DNA of 64,000 nt from Adenophora triphylla var. japonica (lineage: Eukaryota > Streptophyta > Magnoliopsida > Asterales > Campanulaceae). The translations under genes were made by a program, and so were the position numbers. Shown piece by piece: positions 9,908 to 19,771 of the stretch (the first letter of the stretch is position 1; the number at the start of each line of letters is the position of its first letter). The notes below the pieces were generated by a model. The model searched no databases and was not told the DNA's origin. It saw only the letters and a program-made list of their open reading frames with translations. The DNA lies in assembly GCA_022495995.1 (NCBI GenBank), contig JAFEMH010000531.1, positions 186,001 to 250,000 on the forward strand. The letters are read 5' to 3'.

Positions 9908-10994
9908 ATGGATTCTTCGTCTGTTCCAAGAGTTTTGCCGAGGCTTTCGAAGGAGCGGCAAGCATACTTCTTTGAGCGGCTGAAAATGTGGATGCGACAC
10001 CGTATGAGGCACCATAGGCGGGCTTTCAAGGTGAGGTTTCGACTCTGCTCGGTTTGGTCCCTTAAGGAGTTAGTTCCTGATTGGGAATTGTTGCGGGCTG
10101 CCGCGAAGTTCTGGGATGTTAGGAGGCATGTGTATAGCTTCTCTTACAATGAAGTGACGCCCACTTTTGAGGATTTTTGGGCTTTGATGGGAGGACCGGA
10201 GATGGAGGCCATCTCGCTTCCTTTGATTGGCGGTGCTGCCGTAAGCGCGAAGCTTTCATGCTTTCTTCAGACTTCGTTGGAAGAAGTGTGGGGTATGACT
10301 CTTGATTCGGGTCACATTGACATTTCTGCGCTGCCGAAGCGGTTTATGAGCGATGACGAGAGTGACGTCTCGTGGGATGCATTTGCCTTGTGCGTGATAG
10401 CGACGCTTTTCATGGTCAGCTCCCTTGGGGTATGCGACGGTGCTTTGTTGGATATGGTAGGGCAGTGCAGGGCCGGAGAGGATATTGTTCAGTTGGTGTT
10501 GGGGGAGACCCTTCACGGCATTGATCGTCTGGCGACTGGGGAGAGGTTTATGAGAGGGGGAAGCCCCGCTTTGCTCACTCTGTGGTTGCGGGAGAGACTT
10601 CAAGCTATGCGTGAGGCTCCGGCGTCGTTTAGCCCGTGGACATTTGCTCAGCGTCCTCTTGTATTGGATATGGATCAGTCCGCCTGGGTCATAAGATCCG
10701 TTGGTGGGTTCCACATTGGGGGATTGAGACTAGGAGGGACTTTCAAGAAGGATCCTATGTTGTCAGAGTTCCTGGTTTGTCTTGGTCCTCCTTCTATATT
10801 CCGTCGCTTGTTTCCCGGCAGTTCGGGATGAGGCAGGAGCCTTTGTTGGGCTGGGACGATATCGCTACTGCGGAGGTAGCTTCTCTTTGCATGGCAGCTT
10901 CAGGTGCTCTTCTATATTTTCTGAGGGTATGGAAGTATTCCGCTTTCCCTCATGTGGTGCTACTTCGACGTCGGGAGAGTGTTGTTGTAAGTAC
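9908..10994 (+). pseudogene. E1 antisense DUF7745-like gene, truncated by E2
   Basis: It starts at ATG 9908 (MDSSSVPRVLPRLS...), 137 bp after the second paired site. Features: a basic helix-rich N-terminus (MWMRHRMRHHRRAF), SYNEVTPTFEDFWALMGGPE, an ISALPKRFM...DAFALCVIATLF segment, and LVLGETLHGIDRLATGERFMRGGSP. This pattern resembles DUF7745-type plant proteins, distant PMD relatives common in plant genomes; the name is my best match, not certain. A deletion near 10690 shifts the frame. The frame containing RWWVPHWGIETRRDF, then SFYIPSLVSRQFG, continues to 10994, where the E2 LTR interrupts it. The C-terminal basic tail seen in E2 and E3 is therefore outside the window. Confidence 0.65.
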
Positions 10995-11679
10995 TGTGAA
11001 TGTGTGCCCAAATTCTATTTTTTTGTTTTTAGTTTGGATTCACGCGAGTTTGAAAACATCCGGTTTAATTTGAAAAACGGAGTCGCCACGCCATTTTGAT
11101 TTCCTCAAAACTTTGAAAAAAAGGATTTAGGGTTCGGAGGTTAAGTTACCCCTTGGGAAGAACGGATCGTCGTTCACCCAAGGTGCCTTGCCGTAGCAAG
11201 TCTCCCTAGATTCCATTTTTCGTGCTTGCTTGTGTGCTTTCTTGTGTGCATGTGTTGAAAAGAGAGGGGGGGGGATTGTCCCAAGTTGTCTTCCGGACGT
11301 ACAAACCATTTAGTTGGTTGTCGCTCGGGATTCCTTGGATTTTTATGTGTTCGGGACTTTGATCCCGTCCTCATCTTGGACTTGTGATCATCGCTATTTG
11401 ACCTTGGGTCTTGCGTGATCGAGAGAAGGACTCTCTTTTATAGTCCAAAATGGGGTTCTTTAGAAAAGGAGTGTTCTTAGCCCATCAATCCTACGCCTTG
11501 AGACGATTGAGCTTATATTGGAGCTATCATGCTCGTCTCAAGCGATAATCGGAGATATAGGTTCAAGGTTTATCCCTTTCTAAAGAGATTGTTGCACCTT
11601 TAATGGAGAAACGATGTAAAGATAGGATCTTTACACCGGTCCGTTCCGAAGGTTGCATCAAGTACCAATTGGGGATTAG

Positions 11680-12060
11680 GGGAATGCATGTTAAAAATGA
11701 CATTTTTAGTGAAAATATGACATTTTTGGGTGCAAAGGATGCTCTTTGATTTTTGCAAATGATGCTTTTTATGTAAAGAAACAATTTTTAATGCAAAGGA
11801 TGCATTTTTATGTGGAAAAGTAGTGGTTTATATGCAAAGGATGCATAAAGACTATATCTTGAAAGCAAAGGATGCTACTTTGATTATAAAGACATGATTT
11901 TTAGTGCAAATGATGCATTTTTATGCCAAGAATCGATTTTTAGGTGCAAAGGATGCACCTTTGATGCAAAGATTACATTTTTATGAGCAAAGGATGCTTA
12001 TTTCATGCAAAGGATGCAAAGGGAAAAGGGGGTATGATTTATATGATTAAAGATATGATC
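11680..12060. repeat. Irregular TGCAAAGGATGC word array in family C LTR
   Basis: Words of the type GCAAA(G/T)GATGCA(T)TTTTATG recur every 20-40 bp. The same array is present in both E5 LTRs (39185-39440 and 55525-55780). It lies downstream of the minus-strand TATA box, so it would be transcribed in the leader. Confidence 0.6.
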
Positions 12061-12346
12061 TTTAACAACAAATACCAAGTCCCAAGCAAGATAATAGCAA
12101 TATATGAATGCAAGGAGCAATTATATCACATAAACAAGCATAATGCAAGGTAAGGGGGTGAGAGGTTACCAATGGTGGTGACCTCTTCTTCTTTGGATCT
12201 TGCCTAGTGGATGGACCAACTTGGAAGGCTTCAAGGAGGAGGGAGGTGGCTTCTTGGCACTCTTCAACTTCCTGGATTTTCGCAGTAGTGCTTGAATAGA
12301 GTTTTTGGTGCTAGAAATTCGTATCTCAAATGGGTAGAGGAGGGCT

Positions 12347-12420
12347 CTATTTATAGGCAGTCTGGATAAGACCAATGAAGCCGTGCGGCCAGGAGTTCCC
12401 TCCTAATGCAGTCGTACGGC
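12347..12420 (-). promoter_or_regulatory. E2 LTR promoter: TATA box and paired sites
   Basis: The minus-strand TATA box CTATAAATAG is at 12347-12356. Upstream on that strand are AATGAAGCCGTGCGGC (12374) and AATGCAGTCGTACGGC (12405), 31 bp apart. Confidence 0.65.
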
Positions 12421-12638
12421 ATTATCCTGTATGACTCAGCATGTTTCTAGAATCATGCAAGGTGGCACTTCTAGAAGGTTTTCCATATTAAGGAAAACGT
12501 GCTCTTTTATTTTAAAGCAGTCCCTTCAGCCCTTGGAAGGTTCGGAACAGTTCCGGAATTGCTCCCGGACTTTAGGAAAGTCCGGAGAATTGCCGGAAAA
12601 CTTAACCGGAAGGCATGAGCCAGATTTGGGTACTTACA

Positions 12639-13239
12639 GAAGCCCCTCGGCAACGTCACTTGCAGGGCGAGTGGGGTTGTCGATAGAAGGATCCGATCTG
12701 GCGAATGCCGAGACGTATTTGGTGACCAAGGTGGTCGAGTGGCTGAACCTTTGGAAGGCTACCTACGTATCCCAAGTGGGAATCAAGCCAGGCCGTAGTT
12801 CAGAACAGGATCCGCAGGGGAATGGTGAAGAGAAAACTGGTCTCTTGCTGGGAAAATAGAAGAGAAAGTGACCTAGGAGGTCAGTCGATTGATCCTACTG
12901 GGGATATGCTAGAAGTGACCGATGTGGTCGGACATCTGAACCTCTATGAGGGGCTACTTCACTACTGAGGAGTGATGAATGACAAAGGGGTGACCAATGT
13001 GGTCTGATGGCTGGACCTTTATGAAAGGCTGCCTCACCACTGAGGAGCGATGATGGAATGGGGTGACCACTGCGGTCGGATGGCTGGACCTTTATAAAAG
13101 GCTTCCTACGTATCCCGGGGGAATCAAGCCTTGACCATAGTTCAAGCATCACTAGATAGTTAGGAACGATGTCTAGGATCCTTGAGGTTTTGACAATTAA
13201 TGGAGGTTGTCACCTGAAGTGACTAAAGCTTACGTCACT
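12639..13239. other. E2 polypurine tract and spacer, no gene
   Basis: GAAGCCCCTCGG (complement CCGAGGGGCTTC) directly follows the LTR and is the polypurine tract. The spacer then has copies of the CCTACGTATCCC...CGTAGTTC motif at about 12768-12804 and 13107-13142 and GTGACC..GGTCG words spaced irregularly. No coding region is recognisable. Confidence 0.65.
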
Positions 13240-13612
13240 ATCAAGGAGATAGAGGTAGCTGAAGTTTGGAGAACTTGAGCGTACTTCTCAATCTGTGATA
13301 GAGGTAGCTAAAGTTTGGAGAACTTGAGCGTACTTCTCAATCTGTGATAGAGGTAGCTAAAGTTTGGAGAACTTGAGCGTGCTTCTTAATCTGTGATAGA
13401 GGTAGCTTAAGTTTGGAGAACTTGAGCGTACTTCTCAATCTGTGATAGAGGTAGCTAAAGTTTGGAGAACTTGAGCGTACTTCTCAATCTGTGATAGAGG
13501 TAGCTTAAGTTTGGAGAACTTGAGCGTACTTCTCAATCTGTGATAGAGGTAGCTTAAGTTTGGAGAACTTGAGCGTACTTCTCTATTCGTGATAGAGGTA
13601 GCTAAAGTTTGG
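13240..13612. repeat. E2 spacer minisatellite, unit about 49 bp, about 7.5 copies
   Basis: The unit is GATAGAGGTAGCTAAAGTTT plus GGAGAACTTGAGCGTACTTCTCAATCTGT. E5 has a related 50-bp array at the same place (40650-41355), so the array predates the split of these two copies while its unit has diverged. Confidence 0.85.
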
Positions 13613-13664
13613 AGTTCTGACAATTCGGAGGTTGTCACCTAGCGTCATTCCGTTATAACGGAAG

Positions 13665-15093
13665 TGAAATTACCCGGATCCGAGAGGCAGCGCATTCGCG
13701 CCCCGGCATCTGGCATTTCCCCCGCCTTGCAGCGGTTTTTTCGAGTTGGAGGTGTCTCGCCGTTTGTTTTCGCATTTGTAGAGTCGCCACGCCGTTTTTA
13801 TTAAGCCCAAAACATTGAAAAAGGGCATCAGTTTAAAGATAATTTTAAACTGTTTTTTGTGTGATGAGATTTTGAGTTCGGAGGTCAGATGACTCCTCGG
13901 GAAGAGAATATTAGAATATTAGAGCTCACCCGAGTCGCCTCGTAAAACGAGTCTTTCGGATACCCCTAATATCCTTTAAATGTTGTGTGTGTGTGTGTGC
14001 TTTTAAAAATGCATGCTGTATCGGATGTCTACATTGTATGCTATGTATGGAAATGTATTGAAATAGTAACGGAAGGAAGCCTTACCAATGTTGGTTCGTG
14101 TCTGTCTTCCGCTGAGGAATAGTGTTTGAGGTCGGAGTAGCGTTCCGGTACGGATCGGGATTGCTTCGGGAGATGCCGGTTGTCTGCGGACAGAGTTTCG
14201 GCGTGAGTTGAGGTTGCAGGCTGCGTTCGGGCAGAGGTTCGGCGTGCGTGGGGATCGTCGGGATCACTCGGGCAGAGGTTCGACATGCGTTGAGGTGGCA
14301 GGAGTCACTCGGGCAGAGTTTCGGCGTGGTTTGGGATCGTCGGTTTGACTCGGAAAGATCCGTGACACCGTGGAAAGACCAGGCAAGGCCTCGGAGTACC
14401 ACGAGGGGCCTCAGAGTACCTCGAGAGTGCCTCGGGGCAGCGCGGGAGCGTCGCGGGAGCGCTCGGGGAGGCTTCGGAGCACCACAAGGGGGCTCGGAAG
14501 GCCTCGGAAGGATCCGAAAGGGGTCGGGAGTGCCTCGAGAGGACTTAGAGGGGAAGCCAGAAGGCCTAGGGAGGAAGAGAGAAGTGGGAGGTGTGTGAAA
14601 ATGAGGAGGGGGAGCCCTCTATTTATAGTGCCAGATTTGGTGCAAAGAGGTCCGTACGGACCTCCCTGATAATCCGCACTTTTGGTTTTCCTCGATTTGA
14701 GGGAATGCGTGATGATGGGGAATATTTTGCAATTATGATGTTCCTGTGCAATAAGGTCCGTACGGACCAAGTTGACATGCAAAGAGGTCCGTACGGACCA
14801 ACTCTCGAGAGGGTAATCATTTTCCCCGGGATTTGAGGGAATATTGTGGACTTTAAGAGGATTCGGTAATTATTAAAGCAAAGAGGTCCGTACGGACCAT
14901 TATTGCTTTTCCAATTTCCTGAAAATTCCCAAAAGGTCCTTTTGTCCCTTTTTATCCCAGAAAGGCTCCTCCCTTGGTTTGGCTGGGGGTTTTGAGAGGG
15001 TTTTGAGTGCCAGAGGTCTTCGAGACTGCGTTGATGAGTCTGCGGTGTTTCCCGTGTGTTTGAAAGGGGGTGATCCAGATTGGGGTACTTACA
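13665..15093 (-). repeat. E3 3' LTR (family A)
   Basis: It runs from TGAAATTACCC to GGGGTACTTACA (plus strand), 1429 bp. It pairs with the 5' LTR at 56705-58118 (1414 bp). It is followed by the polypurine tract complement GAAGCCCCTCGACG. Confidence 0.9.
14619..14898 (-). promoter_or_regulatory. E3 3' LTR promoter: TATA box and four palindromic sites
   Basis: The minus-strand TATA box CTATAAATAG is at 14619-14628. Sites of the type GCAAAGAGGTCCGTACGGAC start at 14642, 14748, 14779 and 14878. The middle two are 31 bp apart and the outer two lie about 100 bp on either side. The core GGTCCGTACGGACC is a perfect 14-bp palindrome. Confidence 0.7.
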
Positions 15094-15754
15094 GAAGCCC
15101 CTCGACGACGTCACTTATGAAAGAAGTGGGGTCGCCGATAAGATAAGGGTCCTAATCTGGATCGCGTGCTGGGAGATAAAGTGACCGGGGAGGTCAGTGT
15201 GAGGACATGGTGGTGTCCTATTGTGTGACCGCATAGGTCAGTAGGCTGGACCCTGTGATAGGATTCCTACGTATCCCTGGCGGGAATCAAGCCTGGTCGT
15301 AGTTCGGGTGTGGGGTGAGTGTTTTGTGAATGCGGGCGTGGTGGTGCCCTGAAGTGTCGTGTGACCGACGAGGTCAGTGGTAAGGACGTGGTGGTGTCCT
15401 ATTGTGTGACCGCATAGGTCAGTAGGCTGGACCCTGTGATAGGATTCCTACGTATCCCTGGCGGGAATCAAGCCTGGTCGTAGTTCAGAGGTCGTGAAAT
15501 TGTGAGTGCATGCGGGCGTGATGGTGCCCTGAAGTATCGTGTGACTGCCGAGGTCAGTGGTAAGGACGGGGTGGTGTCCTAAGATGTGGTGACCGCTGAG
15601 GTCAATTGTGAGGACGTGGTGGTGTCCTGGGATGGAAATTTTACGATTTTCCTAATCGGGTGGTTTAAGGCCTTCCGGGCCGGAGATAGTGATTTGGGAG
15701 GTTTATACGGTCTTCCGGACCGAGTGGTTTAAAGCCTTCCGGGCTGGGGATAGC
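15094..15754. other. E3 polypurine tract and proximal spacer, no gene
   Basis: The polypurine tract (complement CGTCGAGGGGCTTC) is at 15094-15108. Then follow two copies of a unit of about 179 bp (about 15195-15500) carrying the CCTACGTATCCC...CGTAGTTC motif at 15266 and 15446, homologous to the E1 168-bp array, and two GGTTTATACGGTC-type words. No gene is present. Confidence 0.7.
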
Positions 15755-16010
15755 GTGAGGACTTGAATCGTCTTCTGAATGTGGTTGGTGCCACGCGGGA
15801 GGACTTTGAATCGTCTTCTGGCGGCGGTTGGTGCCACGCGGGAGGACTTTGAATCGTCTTCTGGCGGCGGTTGGTGCCACGCGGGAGGACTTTGAATCGT
15901 CTTCTGGCGGCGGTTGGTGCCACGCGGGAGGACTTTGAATCGTCTTCTGGCGGCGGTTGGTGCCACGCGGGAGGACTTTGAATCGTCTTCTGGCGGCGGT
16001 TGTGGAGGCA
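15755..16010. repeat. E3 spacer minisatellite 1, unit 42 bp, about 6 copies
   Basis: The word GGAGGACTTTGAATCG recurs every 42 bp from 15799. Because 42 is divisible by three, frames on both strands stay open across the array; these are not genes. Confidence 0.85.
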
Positions 16011-16479
16011 TGGCTGCCTTGAGCTTCGAGAGGTTTAGATGTCTCGTGCTTTGTCTGTTGGGGAGAAGGTTGGACTTACGATGGCTGCCGGTGTTCATCC
16101 GTTGGGAATTTATTGTGGCCTTGTAGGGGCTTGCAAGGATTCCCTTTTTGACTTGCTGGGGAAGGAGCTCGGGCTTACTTTGATGGCCGGTGATTGCTTC
16201 ACCATTTGGCGTTTTGGAGGCGTTTCGTGCCTTGGGATTTGTATTCGGAGGTGTTGGCTCCTTCTTGCGCTTGTTTTGCCGTTGAGTGGGCAAAGTTCGG
16301 GCTTACATTGACGGCCGGTGCTGGGGATAAGTAGTCTTGTATGACTTCCCTTTGACTTGTTGGGGAGGAGCTCGGGCTTACTTTGATGGCCGGTGCTTGA
16401 GTTGCCGTTGAGCGTTTTGGAGGCGTCTCGTGCCTTGGGATTTGTATTCGGAGGCGTTGGCTCCTTCTTGCATTGCCGT

Positions 16480-17735
16480 TGAGTGGGCGAGGACCGGTCT
16501 TACATTGACGGCCGGTGGTTGAATTGCCGTTGGAGTGGGCGAGGACCGGTCTTACATTGACGGCCGGTGGTTGAATTGCCGTTGGAGTGGGCGAGGACCG
16601 GTCTTACATTGACGGCCGGTGGTTGAATTGCCGTTGGAGTGGGCGAAGCTCCGGGCTTACACGGCGCCGGTGGTTGAATTGCCGTTGAAGTGGGCGAGGA
16701 CCGGTCTTACATTGACGGCCGGTGGTTGAATTGCCGTTGAAGTGGGCGAGGACCGGTCTTACATTGACGGCCGGTGGTTGAATTGCCGTTGGAGTGGGCG
16801 AGGACCGGTCTTACATTGACGGCCGGTGGTTGAATTGCCGTTGGAGTGGGCGAGGTTCGGGCTTACACTGACTGCCGGTGGTTGAATTGCCATTGAAGTG
16901 GGCGAAGCTCGGGCTTACACTGACTGCCGGTGGTTGAATTGCCGTTGGAGTGGGCGAGGACCGGTCTTACATTGACGGCCGGTGGTTGAATTGCCGTTGG
17001 AGTGGGCGAGGACCGGTCTTACATTGACGGCCGGTGGTTGAATTGCCGTTGAAGTGGGCGAAGCTCGGGCTTACACTGACTGCCGGTGGTTGAATTGCCG
17101 TTGAAGTGGGCGAGGACCGGTCTTACATCGACTAGTGGTTAAATTGCCGTTGGAGCGGGCGAGGACCGTCTTACATTGACGGCCGGTGGTTGAATTGCCG
17201 TTGGAGTGGGCGAGGACCGGTCTTACATTGACGGCCGGTGGTTGAATTGCCGTTGGAGTGGGCGAGGTTCGGGCTTACACTGACTGCCGGTGGTTGAATT
17301 GCCGTTGAAGTGGGCGAAGCTCGGGCTTACACTGACTGCCGGTGTTTGCGTTGCCGTTGGAGTGGGCGAGATTCGGGCTTACACTGACTGTCGGTGGTTG
17401 AATTGCCGTTGGAGTGGGCGAGGACCAGTCTTACATTGACGGTCGGTGGTTGAATTGCCGTTGGAGTGGGCGAGGACCGGTCTTACATTGACGGCCGGTG
17501 GTTGAATTGCCGTTGGAGTGGGCGAGGTTCGGGCTTACACTGACTGCCGGTGGTTGAATTGCCGTTGGAGTGGGCGAGGACCGGTCTTACATTGACGGCC
17601 GGTGGTTGAATTGCCGTTGGAGTGGGCGAGGTTCGGGCTTACACTGACTGCCGGTGGTTGAATTGCCGTTGAAGTGGGCGAAGCTCGGGCTTACACTGAC
17701 TGCCGGTGCTTGCGTTGCCGTTGGAGTGGGCGAGG
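16480..17735. repeat. E3 spacer minisatellite 2, unit 52 bp, about 24 copies
   Basis: The unit is TTGAATTGCCGTTGGAGTGG plus GCGAGG, then either ACCGGTCTTACATTGACGGCCGGTGG or TTCGGGCTTACACTGACTGCCGGTGG. The two variants alternate irregularly, which suggests expansion of higher-order blocks. Precursor-like single copies are at 16040-16480 and in E1 near 5905-6160. The right edge runs directly into the last codons of the lost PMD gene. Confidence 0.9.
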
Positions 17736-17761
17736 ATGATGATGCTGAGGAGTCTGATTAG
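17731..17761 (+). pseudogene. E3 PMD gene remnant: only the acidic C-terminal codons and stop
   Basis: GAGGATGATGATGCTGAGGA and the following codons to TAG 17759-17761 encode EDDDAEESD. This matches the acidic tail of the E1 PMD gene (EVDDDESE, stop at 9430). The 3' flank is also shared (CATTTGCTTTCCCTC, GTTTAGCAACAGACATTT). Everything upstream, about 2.9 kb in E1, is gone and replaced by the 52-bp minisatellite. Confidence 0.7.
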
Positions 17762-18094
17762 TATTCATTTGCTTTCCCTCTTTTCATATCTTCTCTCCCT
17801 TTTTTTTTTGTTTAGCAACAGACATTTGATGTACCTGTAATAAAACACTCGTATTTGCACGGCAAACAGCATTTTATTTCAAGATGTAATGTCATTTTTG
17901 GGATTCCTGGGAATTGTCCTAGAAATTGTTGCTAGTATTTTTTTATTTTGTGCATGCCACGTGAGCTGAGAGTGCGTTTGTGGGTAGTGTATGTTCACCG
18001 GGAATGGCTTTGGCCAGTGTTTGGGCAGTTTGGAGCAAGGTCCTGCTGAGGACAGTGGTTGTTGTACTATTTGCTGGGGAAATGGGTTTTGTTT

Positions 18095-18146
18095 GCAAGG
18101 AGGTCCGTACGGACATACTTAGCATGCAAAGAGGTCCGTACGGACC
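18095..18146 (+). promoter_or_regulatory. Paired palindromic sites upstream of the E3 DUF7745-like gene
   Basis: GCAAGGAGGTCCGTACGGAC (18095) and GCAAAGAGGTCCGTACGGAC (18126) are 31 bp apart. A TATA-like AGATAAATGC follows at about 18166 and the start codon is at 18265. Confidence 0.75.
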
Positions 18147-18264
18147 AACCTTGCTTTTGGGAAGGAGATAAATGCTTTCCAGTGTCTGGTTCTTCCTCAT
18201 TTCCCCATTTGCAGCCATTTTCGAGCTTTCTTCCCCATTTTCTCTAGGAACCTCCATTTTTGCC

Positions 18265-19771
18265 ATGGATTCTTCGTACGTTCCTAGAATTTTGCCGAGG
18301 CTTTCGCAGGAGAGGCAAGCACACTTCCTTGAGCAGCTGAAAACGTGGATGCGGCGCCGTATGAGGCATCGTAGACGGGCTTTCGAGGTAAGGTTTCGTC
18401 TTTGCTCGATTTGGTCTTTTAAGGAGTTGGTTCCCGATTGGGATTTGTTGCGGGGCCGCCGCGAAGTTCGGGATGTTAGGAGGCATGTGTATTGTTTCTC
18501 CTACAATGAAATGGTGCCCACTTTTGAGGATTTTCGGGCTTTGATGGGGGACCGGAGGTGGAGGCCATCTCGGCTTCCTTTGATGGGTGGTTTTGCGGTG
18601 AGCGTGAAGCTTGCAGGCTTTCTTCGTACTTCGTTGGAAGAAGTGCAGGGTATGATCCTTGATTCGGGTCATATTGACATTTCTGAGTTGCCGGAGCGGT
18701 TCATGGTTGATGATGAGAGTGATGTCTCTTGGGACGCATTTGCCTTGTGCGTGATGGCGACGCTTTTCCTGGTCAGCTCCCTTGGCATTTGCGATGGCGC
18801 TTTGCTAGATGTGGTAGGGCACTGCAGGGCTGGAGAGGATATTGTCCCGTTGGTGCTGGGGGAGACTCTTCATGGTATCGACCGTCTGGCGACTGGGGAT
18901 CGTTTTATGAGAGGGGGAAGCCCCGCTTTGCTCACCTTGTGGCTGCGAGAGAGACTTCAGGCCATGCCCGAGGCTCCGACGTCGTTTAGTCCGTGGTCAT
19001 TTGCTCAGCGACCTCTTGCGTTGGATATGGATCGCCCGCCCGGGAGAGATGGATGTCACAATGTACGCATCGATCCGCCGGTGGGTTCCGCACCGGAGGA
19101 TTGAGACTAGGAGGATCTTGGCAGAAGGGTCCTACGTTGTCGAGTTCCGTGTTTGTCTTGGTCCTCCTTCTATATTCCGTCGCTTGTTTCCTGCAGCTTG
19201 GGATGAAGCAGGAGCCTTTGTTGGCCGGGATGACCTTGCTACTGCGGAGGTAGTTCCTCTTTGTATGGCGGCTTCAGTGCCTTCTTGTATTTTCTGAGGG
19301 TATGGAAGTATTCCGCTTTCCCTCCTGTGGTTCTCCTTAGACGTCTGGGAGCGTCGCATTGACGACTCGCACTGGCCCGGTATGAGCAAATGTCAAGGGC
19401 CCCAAGTGGCTTGGAGAGCAGGCGTGTAGCGATTCTGGGACCCGCTGCCGTAGCGGCTATTGCCTTAGGAGTGCCGAAGCCCGGTCCGACCCTTTGGATG
19501 TGACGGGAGACACTTTGTTTGACTACGAGACTAGAGTTGACCGACTGACAGGGAGAGGTCCTCTTTGCTGCACTCGCAGGAGGAGATCCGAGCCGAAGCA
19601 CGGCGAATGAAGCCCCGAGAGCTACCGGGATTGTTTGACTCTACGGGGAGGACCCCTGATCTCGGACTGAGAGACGCAGAGTTGGTTCACGTGGAGCGAA
19701 AGAAGACTCGCCGGGGACGAGGGAAGAAAGGAAAGAATGGCGAGGGGACAAGCGCAGATGGCGCGGAATGA
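18265..19771 (+). pseudogene. E3 antisense DUF7745-like gene, frameshifted
   Basis: It starts at ATG 18265. The first frame runs to 19104 and carries a basic N-terminus (MWMRRRMRHRRRAF-like), SYNEMVPTFEDFRALMG, DAFALCVMATLFLVSSLG and LVLGETLHGIDRLATGDRFM. Compared with the E2 copy, the frame changes near 19040 and 19140, a base is lost near 19275 and a TGA occurs near 19360. The last exon-like stretch (19565-19771) is open and ends ERKKTRRGRGKKGKNGE...AE, a strongly basic tail fitting a nuclear-localisation or nucleic-acid-binding role. The same basic tail ends the family C copies. No intron is needed to read the homologous frames. The family assignment (DUF7745-like, PMD-related) is tentative. 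Confidence 0.65.

Larger units (their letters stand above)
2941..10994 (-). mobile_element. E1: family A Tat/Ogre-type element, left (3') part
   Basis: E1 is inserted in the E0 gag. On its own (minus) strand the order from right to left is antisense DUF7745-like gene (cut by E2 at 10994), antisense PMD gene, tandem-repeat spacer, polypurine tract, 3' LTR. Its gag-pol and 5' LTR must lie to the right of the window, so its target duplication cannot be checked; the left flank is GGCTC. The family is assigned from the LTR start (plus strand) TGAAATTACCC and from palindromic GGTCCG(T/C)ACGGACC sites. Confidence 0.8.
10995..12638 (-). repeat. E2 3' LTR (family C)
   Basis: It runs from TGTGAATGTG to GGGTACTTACA (plus strand), 1644 bp. 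It is homologous over its whole length to the E5 LTRs at 38483 and 54820 with clear divergence. The R/U5 part (11680-12060) is A/T-rich and full of TGCAAAGGATGCA-like words. Confidence 0.85.
10995..13664 (-). mobile_element. E2: family C Tat/Ogre-type element, left (3') part
   Basis: This holds the 3' LTR, polypurine tract and minisatellite spacer. It is interrupted at 13665 by E3 and resumes at 58124. The join is supported twice. GGAAG flanks both ends of E3. Also, the bases on either side of E3 form one continuous match to the uninterrupted E5 sequence at 41395-41440 (GTTATAACGGAA...AACGGAGGCGACTGGG). The left flank of E2 is AGTAC (10990-10994); the right end is outside the window. Confidence 0.85.

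Noticed and set aside
13240..13612. Regularly spaced repeats resembling a CRISPR array
   Set aside because: Whole 49-bp units repeat with no unique spacers, in a plant retroelement spacer. The same holds for the arrays at 5060, 15755, 16480 and 40646.
15703..16293. Long minus-strand open frame with RRRFKVLPRGTN repeats
   Set aside because: It is the readout of the 42-bp minisatellite; unit length divisible by three keeps it open.
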